Shown here: one piece after another, positions 1-5,020 of the stretch
How positions within the stretch are numbered: the stretch's first letter is position 1
Layout of the letters: the number at the start of each line of letters is the position of its first letter
From: Dehalococcoidia bacterium
GTDB lineage: Bacteria; Chloroflexota; Dehalococcoidia; GIF9; UBA5629
Reading direction: 5' to 3'
Assembly (NCBI GenBank): GCA_012961565.1
Contig: DTZC01000168.1
Coordinates: forward strand, 1 to 6,227
Length of the DNA: 6,227 nt
The notes under the pieces: generated by a model
Database searches by the model: none
Seen by the model: the letters and a program-made list of their open reading frames with translations, nothing else
Told to the model about the DNA's origin: nothing
Translations under genes and position numbers: made by a program

Positions 1-150
1 AGAATGGGGCATGCTGGAGCCATCATCAGTGGCAGCTCAGGCACAGCACAGGACAAAATAACAGCCCTGGCTTCTGCCGGAGCTACCATCGCCCCCAGCC
101 CGGCTGAAATCGGACTCACCATGAAAAAGGTGCTGGAGACACAGCCATGA
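1..150 (+). CDS. sucD: Succinyl-CoA ligase alpha subunit, C-terminal fragment
   Basis: Only the last 49 codons and the TGA stop are in the window; the gene begins upstream. The alpha subunit, with SucC, catalyses the reversible step succinyl-CoA + NDP + Pi to succinate + CoA + NTP in the cytoplasm. The fragment opens with RMGHAGAI, the family's active-site motif; the His in it (codon 4, bases 10-12) is the residue that is phosphorylated in the catalytic cycle (His246 of the E. coli subunit). A Gly/Ser-rich [10 protein letters not shown] stretch and a typical tail ([13 protein letters not shown]) follow. The stop overlaps the next start as ATGA, so the downstream transglutaminase-like gene is probably translationally coupled. 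Related NDP-forming acyl-CoA or malyl-CoA ligases share this tail, so the exact acyl substrate cannot be fixed from the fragment. Confidence 0.88.
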   Translation, partial: RMGHAGAIISGSSGTAQDKITALASAGATIAPSPAEIGLTMKKVLETQP

Positions 151-800
151 GCGAAATGGAACAATATCTCAGACCTTCACCCACGGTCGACAGTGATAAC
201 GAATTCATAGAACGCAAGGCTGCAGAATTGACTAAGGAAAAACAGACGGTTGAAGAAAAAGCCAAAAGCCTCTTCTATTGGGTCAGAGACAACATCAAAT
301 ACGTCCCGCTTGTGCCGCTGGAAATCCTAGAAGACTACCGGGCAAGCAAAACGCTACAACGAGGCAAGGGATTTTGCGTCGAGAAAGCAGCGGTGCTGGC
401 TGCATTTGCTCGGGCTGTAGGTATTCACGCCCGCTTACACTTCGCCGATATCAGGAATCACTTAATTTCTCAGAAACTGTTCCAGATTATGGACACCAAT
501 CTCTTCAGCTACCATGGCTATACCGAGCTGTACATCGGTGGCAAATGGGTCAAAGTAACACCAGCCTTCGACCTGAAAATGTGCCTGGAAAACAGAATTA
601 AGCCCGTGGAGTTCGATGGCAAGAATAATGCTATTTTCCATTCCCACAACGAGGACGGGAACTTGCATATCGAATATGTGGCTGACCACGGGCACCGTGT
701 GGATGTACCAGTAAGAGAGATGTTGGCTGCCTGGGACAAACACTACGGCATAGCAGCTCAGGAGCGACTGGACCGGTTTAAGGAACTGGATGAGTCATGA
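147..800 (+). CDS. Transglutaminase-like protein, copy 1 (TG1)
   Basis: A 217-residue soluble protein with no signal peptide or membrane segment, so probably cytoplasmic. It has the transglutaminase-like cysteine-protease fold: an N-terminal helical part containing [12 protein letters not shown] (41-52), the nucleophile Cys77 in [10 protein letters not shown], the His123 motif YHGYTELYI, and [12 protein letters not shown] ending in Asp142. The Asp that normally precedes Pro in this fold is Thr here; Asp142, three residues past the Pro, may stand in for it. A conserved VEFDG block and HIEYVADHG follow. Family members cleave or transfer at amide bonds, but no substrate is known for this group. 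The start overlaps the sucD stop (ATGA), and a GGAG at 135-138 lies 8 bases upstream, which fixes it. TG2 and TG3 are paralogues with roughly half the residues identical by eye. The fold is well supported; the function is unknown. Confidence 0.85.
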   Translation: MSEMEQYLRPSPTVDSDNEFIERKAAELTKEKQTVEEKAKSLFYWVRDNIKYVPLVPLEILEDYRASKTLQRGKGFCVEKAAVLAAFARAVGIHARLHFADIRNHLISQKLFQIMDTNLFSYHGYTELYIGGKWVKVTPAFDLKMCLENRIKPVEFDGKNNAIFHSHNEDGNLHIEYVADHGHRVDVPVREMLAAWDKHYGIAAQERLDRFKELDES

Positions 801-1420
801 GAAATGAGATAAAAAGATGGCTGAACGCTACCCCAACTTTTGATTGCAACACCAAGGCGATAAAGGAAAAGGTTAAAAGCCTGACCCAGGGACAACCAGA
901 AGTGGCCAATAAAGCAGAAAGTCTGTTTTACTTCGTAAGGGACGAGATAAAATTCCTTCCCTACCTACCACCTGATGTCCCTGATTCCTACCAAGCCAGC
1001 AGGATTCTAAAGGCCCGGGGAGGCATGTGTATACAAAAGGCGGCTTTACTGGTAGCACTAGCCCGAGCCGCAGGTATACCGGCACGAATACACTTCGTTG
1101 ACATCCGAAACCACCGGGCCCCTGACAGCATAACAAAGTTCCTGGGAACAAACCTGTTCCCTTACCATGGTTTTGACGAGTTATATATTGACCACAAATG
1201 GGTCAAAGTTGCTCCTACATTTGAGTTGAAAGTGTGCCGTGAGAACCACCTCTTCCCTGTAGAATTCGATGGAAGGCATGATGCCCTGCTACCCTCACAG
1301 GATTTGGATGGAAACCCGCATATTGAATATCTTCGAGACCATGGTTACTACGAGGATGTACCCCTAGACGAAATATATGAAGCCTGGGCTACAGCTTACA
1401 GCATGGGCTCACGTACGTAA
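797..1420 (+). CDS. Transglutaminase-like protein, copy 2 (TG2)
   Basis: A 207-residue paralogue of TG1 with the same domain order: SLFYFVRDEIKF (42-53), Cys78 in RGGMCIQKAA, His124 in YHGFDELYI, then KWVKVAPTFEL. The acidic residue of the last motif is Glu143 where the other two copies have Asp, so this copy may have altered or reduced catalysis. The VEFDG and HIEYLRDHG blocks are retained, and the protein ends about ten residues earlier than TG1. The ATG overlaps the TG1 stop by four bases (ATGA), with only a weak, badly spaced Shine-Dalgarno, so translation probably depends on ribosomes ending TG1. It is the last gene of the sucD-TG1-TG2 unit before a convergent gap. By eye it is closer to TG3 than to TG1 around the His motif (WVKVAPTF, NLFPYHG/NIFPTHG). 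The substrate is unknown. Confidence 0.83.
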   Translation: MRNEIKRWLNATPTFDCNTKAIKEKVKSLTQGQPEVANKAESLFYFVRDEIKFLPYLPPDVPDSYQASRILKARGGMCIQKAALLVALARAAGIPARIHFVDIRNHRAPDSITKFLGTNLFPYHGFDELYIDHKWVKVAPTFELKVCRENHLFPVEFDGRHDALLPSQDLDGNPHIEYLRDHGYYEDVPLDEIYEAWATAYSMGSRT

Positions 1421-1552
1421 TTACGCCAGATGATTCAAGCACAGGAAATACAGAGGACTATATAAGAATAGGAATTAAGGCAACAATCAGTATGCCGAAA
1501 CGAAAGCCTTGCAGTCTTTCTCTGTTATTGCGCTCAGCTTGCCTTACAGATT
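1421..1552. other. Convergent intergenic gap
   Basis: These 132 bases separate the ends of TG2 (plus) and the mutase large subunit (minus), so transcripts should converge here. I see no GC-rich hairpin followed by a T run on either strand. The only symmetry is a 7-base inverted pair, AAGGCAA (1477-1483) and TTGCCTT (1539-1545), enclosing a 55-base loop, and a 5-base GAAAG/CTTTC pair (1502-1506 and 1516-1520). Both are too weak to call a terminator. No coding potential is apparent. Confidence 0.6.
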
Positions 1553-3220
1553 TCAATCAAATGGATATTGTAACACCCCCAGCGGGTCATAAGGCAACCC
1601 CACACCCATCCGCTTGACACCAGCCATCTCACCGGTAGTGCAACCAGCTTTGCAGCACTCCTTTTCATACTCACAGATGTCTGGGTCTTCATTCTCGGTA
1701 GCACGGAGCAAGTCCTCCAGAGCTTTCCGCACCTTAGTTTTATCACGCCGCTGCTTGAACTGTTTCAGGTCTTCAATATGCTGCTGTACCAGAGCAAAAT
1801 CTACTTTGCTAAGGTACACCGCTACGTCAGCATCCTCTTCCTCAGGAATAGTATACTCGTTAACACCAACCACTATCCGCTGTTTGGTCTCCACCTCCTT
1901 CTGATATCTGAACCAGGCCGTCTCCATTTCGCGGTCTATATAACCGCTGCGTATCGCCGCTGTCATACCACCTTTCTCTTCGATGGTATTCAAAATCTGT
2001 TGTATTTTCTCCTCAAGCTGCTGAGTCAGGCTCTCCACATAGTACGAGCCTCCCAGCGGGTCAGCTACGGAGGCAGCTCCTGTCTCATGAGCTAGAATTT
2101 GCTGCGTCCTTACAGCCAGAGTAGCTGCCTCCTCTGTGGGGATAGCGATAGGCTCGTCATAGCTAGCTACCTGGAGCGACTGCGTGCCACCAAGGACTGC
2201 CGCCAGCGCAGCATATGCCGCGCGGATAACATTTATAGTTGCTTGCTGTCGCTCCATAATGATACCACCAGTATTCACATGATACTTCAGTGCCAAGGAA
2301 CGCGGGTCTTTAGCCCCGAACTTCTCCTTCAATGTACGTGCCCAGACGACTCTGGCTGCCCTGAATTTCGCCACCTCTTCGAAGATATCTATCATGACAC
2401 TGAAGGTAAAACTGACCTTCGGTGCCACTACATCTATATCGACGCCGCGCTCGGTGATAAGCTTCAGTGCTTCGAAGGCGTTAGCGAAAATCCAGGCTAC
2501 CTCCTCGACAGCACCAACCCCGGTCTCCCGAATGTTGTAGGCATTGAAGTTAGCTACGTACACCTTTGGATACTTCTTTGTGAAATATTCCAGCTTGTCA
2601 ATGAATTCTTTCATCTGCCGCTTCGCCATATCGAACCACCATTCACGGCCCCCATACATACACACAGGAGCTCCAAGCACAGGGGGAACCATGGGGCTGG
2701 TCATTCTGAGGTCATTTGGCGCCACACCCTGTTCCTCAGCAAGCAGTAAGTATGAAGGAACGGCGATAGGGGTCACCAGAGTAAGCATAGTGCTTACCTG
2801 CCCCAAGGGAATGCCATCCAGTATTTGTCGCATGTCGTCCATGGTGTTAACAGGAACCCCAACCCGACCTACGGAACCGACCGCCCAGGGATGGTCGGAA
2901 TCAATGCCTATCTGGGTTGGCTGGTCGCCAATGATATTGATGGCACTCTCGCCGTGGCTTAGCAGATACCTCAACCTTTCGTTGGTCAGCCTAGGAGTAG
3001 GACAGCCCGTGATCTGCCGCTGACTCCAAAGCCGTCCCCGGTACATATCACCATAGATGCCTCTCTTGTAGGGATATTCGCCGGGATTGCCTATAGAGTG
3101 AGCATAATCGATGTCTTTTGTCTCCTCTGGAGTATAGACTGCCCTTACCGGAATTCCCGACCAGGTCTCCTTCCTCAGCGCCCTCTGAAAGTACCTGCTT
3201 TTTATTTGCTGTGTTGTCAT
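1553..3220 (-). CDS. B12-dependent acyl-CoA mutase, large catalytic subunit, substrate unknown
   Basis: A 555-residue protein homologous to the TIM-barrel catalytic subunit of methylmalonyl-CoA mutase-type enzymes, which rearrange acyl-CoA carbon skeletons with adenosylcobalamin. Recognisable blocks are YPYKRGIYGDMYRGRLW (50-65), PTQIGIDSDHP (101-111), EEVAKFRAARVVWA (281-294), AAVLGGTQSL (340-349), PTEEAATLAVRTQQI (361-375), DPLGGSYYVE (387-396) and VVGVNEY (450-456). CoA contacts matching Tyr75, Met78, Arg82 and Arg87 of the P. shermanii enzyme are kept (Y56, M59, R63, R68). Substrate contacts are not: Tyr89 is I70, Ala116 is I97, Phe117 is G98, His244 is N229, Arg283 is K268, Gln330 is N316, and the stretch with Gln197 and Arg207 is unrelated. 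There is no fused B12 domain; the preceding gene supplies it, overlapping by ATGA, with an AGGGGGCG ribosome site. The length suits split isobutyryl- or 2-hydroxyisobutyryl-CoA mutases. The C-terminus carries a cysteine cluster (516-527). The family is sure; the reaction is not. Confidence 0.9.
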   Translation of the reverse strand: MTTQQIKSRYFQRALRKETWSGIPVRAVYTPEETKDIDYAHSIGNPGEYPYKRGIYGDMYRGRLWSQRQITGCPTPRLTNERLRYLLSHGESAINIIGDQPTQIGIDSDHPWAVGSVGRVGVPVNTMDDMRQILDGIPLGQVSTMLTLVTPIAVPSYLLLAEEQGVAPNDLRMTSPMVPPVLGAPVCMYGGREWWFDMAKRQMKEFIDKLEYFTKKYPKVYVANFNAYNIRETGVGAVEEVAWIFANAFEALKLITERGVDIDVVAPKVSFTFSVMIDIFEEVAKFRAARVVWARTLKEKFGAKDPRSLALKYHVNTGGIIMERQQATINVIRAAYAALAAVLGGTQSLQVASYDEPIAIPTEEAATLAVRTQQILAHETGAASVADPLGGSYYVESLTQQLEEKIQQILNTIEEKGGMTAAIRSGYIDREMETAWFRYQKEVETKQRIVVGVNEYTIPEEEDADVAVYLSKVDFALVQQHIEDLKQFKQRRDKTKVRKALEDLLRATENEDPDICEYEKECCKAGCTTGEMAGVKRMGVGLPYDPLGVLQYPFD

Positions 3221-3633
3221 TTCGCCCCCTTATTTCGTTTTCTCCGTGCATTCTCCATAATATAGCTCACAGATTTACTCATGGGAGTGCCACTAGGGAA
3301 AACAGCATCCACCCCCATCCTTTTCAGTTCCGGAATATCGGCACGCGGGATGTTGCCACCAACAACCAAAAGTCGATCCTGAAGGCCCATCGCCTTCATC
3401 TGCTCCAGCATTTGCTGGCATAAAGGTATATGGTCTGCCCCCTGGAAGCTTAAACCGATGACGTCTACATCCTCCTCGCTGGCGGCTCTCGCCAGTCTTT
3501 CAGCCGTGTGATGCGTACCCAGATATATCACCTCCATGCCGGCATCACGTAGCCAAGCTGCCACCATCCTGATGCCGCGGTCATGTCCATCTAGACCAAT
3601 TTTGCCCAGTAGAACCCGAATCGAATCTGCCAT
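3217..3633 (-). CDS. Acyl-CoA mutase small subunit, cobalamin-binding
   Basis: A 138-residue Rossmann-like B12-binding protein, the partner of the downstream large subunit. The DxHxxG motif is intact in KIGLDGHDRG (Asp15, His17, Gly20); His17 should be the lower axial cobalt ligand that displaces dimethylbenzimidazole. Further blocks are DVDVIGLSFQGADH (55-68), where canonical mutases have an SSLAGGH-like run, and VVGGNIPRADIPELKRMGVDAVF (starting near 90), the usual GGxIP region lining the nucleotide-loop pocket, then SGTPMSKS. Length matches the roughly 136-residue stand-alone subunits of isobutyryl- and 2-hydroxyisobutyryl-CoA mutases. The ATG at 3631-3633 is supported by GAGGGG (complement of 3639-3644) five bases upstream. 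Its TGA overlaps the large-subunit ATG, which should enforce matched synthesis. It lies 76 bases after the merR stop, probably on the same transcript. Confidence 0.93.
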   Translation of the reverse strand: MADSIRVLLGKIGLDGHDRGIRMVAAWLRDAGMEVIYLGTHHTAERLARAASEEDVDVIGLSFQGADHIPLCQQMLEQMKAMGLQDRLLVVGGNIPRADIPELKRMGVDAVFPSGTPMSKSVSYIMENARRKRNKGAK

Positions 3634-3679
3634 ATTTACCCCTCAACTAGAATTCCATCTCCAGCTTCCGGACATCGGG

Positions 3680-3710
3680 GGTGGTACATTGTGCATTCCA
3701 ATCCACCACC
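3680..3710 (-). repeat. Weak inverted repeat at the merR stop
   Basis: GGTGGT (3680-3685) and ACCACC (3705-3710) form 6-base arms around a 19-base loop in the 76-base gap between merR and the mutase small subunit; the second arm touches the merR stop codon. There is no T run, so it is not a factor-independent terminator. It could be a small intercistronic hairpin that affects relative expression, or chance. Confidence 0.3.
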
Positions 3711-4114
3711 TAGCCCTGCAACAGCCCTTCTAGTCGCTTGATTTCCTTAGCCAGCAGGTCACGATAGCTTATGAGCTTTTCTAGTTTCTCCCCCACCTCA
3801 TCCAGATGAGAACTCAGTATCTCAATGCTACGCTCGATTACACTCTTCTCAGTCCCAGTCTGTCTAAACACCTCGGCTAGCTCCCTGATTTCAGCCAGCG
3901 ATAGCCCCAGAAGCTTACCACGTTCTATGAGACGCAACTGATAAAGATGCTGGTCAGAGTAAATGCGGCGACCACTCGGTGCACGGACTACCCCAAAAAG
4001 TAGCCCCATCTCCTCATAATAGCGCACTGTCCGAGTAGTCAGACCGGCTCGCTGTGCTACTTCACCAATACTCAACGTCTTGGCTTTGCTTGGGGCTACG
4101 GCTTCTGTCGCCAT
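3710..4114 (-). CDS. MerR-family transcriptional regulator
   Basis: A 134-residue cytoplasmic DNA-binding protein. The winged helix-turn-helix is clear: LSIGEVAQRAGLTTRTVRYYEE (14-35), then the wing GVVRAPSGRRIYSDQHLYQLR (41-61) and the helical GLSLAEIRELAEVF (70-83). A long dimerisation coiled coil follows (about 91-131) and the protein ends shortly after it. There are no cysteines, so the thiol metal or redox sensing of MerR, ZntR or SoxR is excluded. The size and the missing effector domain resemble MerR-type controllers of acyl-CoA catabolism such as LiuR, where the coil end senses the ligand; this comparison is from memory. It is first in the unit that continues into the two mutase genes and probably controls them and itself through the palindromes at 4178-4207. 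The first 13 residues precede the conserved domain, so an internal start is possible, but none is better supported. Confidence 0.93.
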   Translation of the reverse strand: MATEAVAPSKAKTLSIGEVAQRAGLTTRTVRYYEEMGLLFGVVRAPSGRRIYSDQHLYQLRLIERGKLLGLSLAEIRELAEVFRQTGTEKSVIERSIEILSSHLDEVGEKLEKLISYRDLLAKEIKRLEGLLQG

Positions 4115-4176
4115 TCTCTTTCTCGAAATTCCCCGCAGAACGTTTGCCAGGTTAAAACCCCCTTCAAACCATTAGC

Positions 4177-4206
4177 AGTTTACGTTAACGTTACAAATTA
4201 GTGTAA
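4177..4206 (-). promoter_or_regulatory. Candidate merR-mutase promoter with an operator in its spacer
   Basis: On the minus strand TTACAC (complement of 4201-4206) can serve as a -35 box and TAAACT (complement of 4177-4182) as a -10 box, each matching four of six consensus bases, separated by 18 bases. Initiation would be near 4170, leaving a leader of about 55 bases before the merR ATG. A long spacer filled by a palindrome is typical of MerR-controlled promoters. The boxes themselves are weak, so the call depends mainly on the operator. Confidence 0.35.
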
Positions 4207-4207
4207 C
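4178..4207. promoter_or_regulatory. Cluster of palindromes, probable MerR operator
   Basis: Three hexamers stand in tandem, GTTTAC, GTTAAC, GTTACA (4178-4195), followed by AATTAG and TGTAAC (4202-4207). They contain two overlapping symmetries: a perfect 10-base palindrome ACGTTAACGT at 4182-4191, and an inverted repeat GTTACA-N6-TGTAAC at 4190-4207. The site lies 64 to 93 bases upstream of the merR start in the divergent region. ACGT-centred palindromes of this type are what I recall for MerR regulators of acyl-CoA and branched-chain acid catabolism, so autoregulation of the merR-mutase unit is the likely role. Confidence 0.6.
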
Positions 4208-4308
4208 ATACCCTTCCCCTACTGTCAATTGTGCGTCTCTGTCCCATCCCTTTATCCAGCGAGCAGCAATCGCCGCAAGTGGGGATTCCAATCTAACTCA
4301 TCTCGGTG

Positions 4309-4314
4309 TATAAT
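4309..4314 (+). promoter_or_regulatory. TATAAT -10 box just ahead of TG3
   Basis: A perfect TATAAT hexamer. At the proper spacing of 17 bases the -35 position reads TTCCAA (4286-4291), only three of six consensus bases. Initiation seven bases downstream of the box would fall near 4321, three bases before the TG3 ATG at 4324, giving an almost leaderless transcript. This also argues against the GTG at 4306, which would lie upstream of the transcript start. Confidence 0.5.
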
Positions 4315-4323
4315 CTGGGAATA

Positions 4324-4983
4324 ATGGAGGCAATGGAAAGGTATCTTAGAGCTACACCTATAATCGACAGCGACAATCGAGCGATACGAGAAAAAGCCCG
4401 AGATTTAACCGAGGCGTGTGACACTATACCAGACAAAGCGAGAAGCCTCTTCTACTTCGTCAGGGATGACATCAAATACAACATTTACGTGCCAAGCGAT
4501 AGACCCGAATACTACATAGCCAGCCGGATTTTGGCACTAAAAGAGGGCTTCTGTGTCCAAAAGGCTGTGCTACTGGCTGCCCTGGCTCGAGCTATGGAGA
4601 TACCATCACGCTTGCATCTCGCCGCTATCCGAAACCACCTTGTTCCCGATAAGCTGAAGGGGTTCATGGGAGGAAACATCTTCCCAACCCACGGTTATGA
4701 TGAGCTATATATTGAAGGTAAATGGGTAAAAGTAGCACCTACGTTTGACCTTCAGATGTGCCGGCAGAACCGTCTTGTTCCTGTGGAGTTCGACGGCAAA
4801 CATGATGCCGTTTTGCCTGTCTACAACCTGGACGGGAAACCACATATCGAGTACGTCGAAGACCGTGGTTCTTATGAGGACCTACCATTTGAAAAAATAC
4901 GTGACTGGAGAATTGAGACCTTCGGTCCTGACTTTTTCGACCGAATGAGACAACTAATCGAGGACAGGAAAACAAAAGGTTAG
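4324..4983 (+). CDS. Transglutaminase-like protein, copy 3 (TG3)
   Basis: A 219-residue paralogue of TG1 and TG2, soluble and probably cytoplasmic. Domain order: SLFYFVRDDIKY (41-52), nucleophile Cys77 in KEGFCVQKAV, His123 in THGYDELYI, and GKWVKVAPTFDL with Asp142. As in TG1, the Asp normally before Pro is absent (Ala here) and Asp142 lies three residues later. VEFDGKHDA and HIEYVEDRG follow, then a charged tail. The open frame extends to a GTG at 4306, but I chose the ATG at 4324: from there MEAMERYLRATP aligns with the start of TG1 ([12 protein letters not shown]), and the GTG overlaps the -10 region. A second ATG at 4333 is possible, with GGAGG only two bases ahead. It heads its own plus-strand unit, with pabB beginning 37 bases after its stop. 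It has the best-preserved motifs of the three copies. The substrate is unknown. Confidence 0.84.
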   Translation: MEAMERYLRATPIIDSDNRAIREKARDLTEACDTIPDKARSLFYFVRDDIKYNIYVPSDRPEYYIASRILALKEGFCVQKAVLLAALARAMEIPSRLHLAAIRNHLVPDKLKGFMGGNIFPTHGYDELYIEGKWVKVAPTFDLQMCRQNRLVPVEFDGKHDAVLPVYNLDGKPHIEYVEDRGSYEDLPFEKIRDWRIETFGPDFFDRMRQLIEDRKTKG

Positions 4984-5008
4984 GGTTGCAGAAAAAAACA
5001 GCAACTGC

Positions 5009-5014
5009 GGTGAG
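5009..5014 (+). promoter_or_regulatory. Ribosome binding site deciding the pabB GTG start
   Basis: GGTGAG lies six bases before the GTG at 5021. The nearby GTG at 5010 is in another frame and meets a stop after four codons, so 5021 is the supported start. Confidence 0.55.
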
Positions 5015-5020
5015 CACACG

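Noticed and set aside
1477..1545. Bidirectional terminator between TG2 and the mutase gene
   Set aside because: Seven-base AT-rich arms with a 55-base loop and no T run on either side.
2099..2749. Long plus-strand open frame opposite the mutase gene
   Set aside because: It is a shadow: no domain is recognisable, the composition is Cys/Ser/Leu-rich noise, and the minus-strand frame is a clear mutase.
1553..3220. Calling the large subunit methylmalonyl-CoA mutase (mcmA/mutB)
   Set aside because: Tyr89, Arg207 and His244 equivalents are all missing, and those are the residues that define methylmalonyl-CoA specificity.
1553..3220. Calling it 2-hydroxyisobutyryl-CoA mutase (hcmA)
   Set aside because: Subunit sizes fit and Ile stands at the Tyr89 position, but the paired Asp is Ile here (I97), the Gln197/Arg207 region is unrelated and His is Asn.
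3710..4114. Metal- or redox-sensing MerR protein
   Set aside because: The protein contains no cysteine at all, so the thiol-based sensors of those subfamilies are impossible.
4306..4323. GTG at 4306 as the TG3 start
   Set aside because: It adds six residues absent from the paralogues and overlaps the TATAAT box; the ATG at 4324 aligns with the TG1 start.
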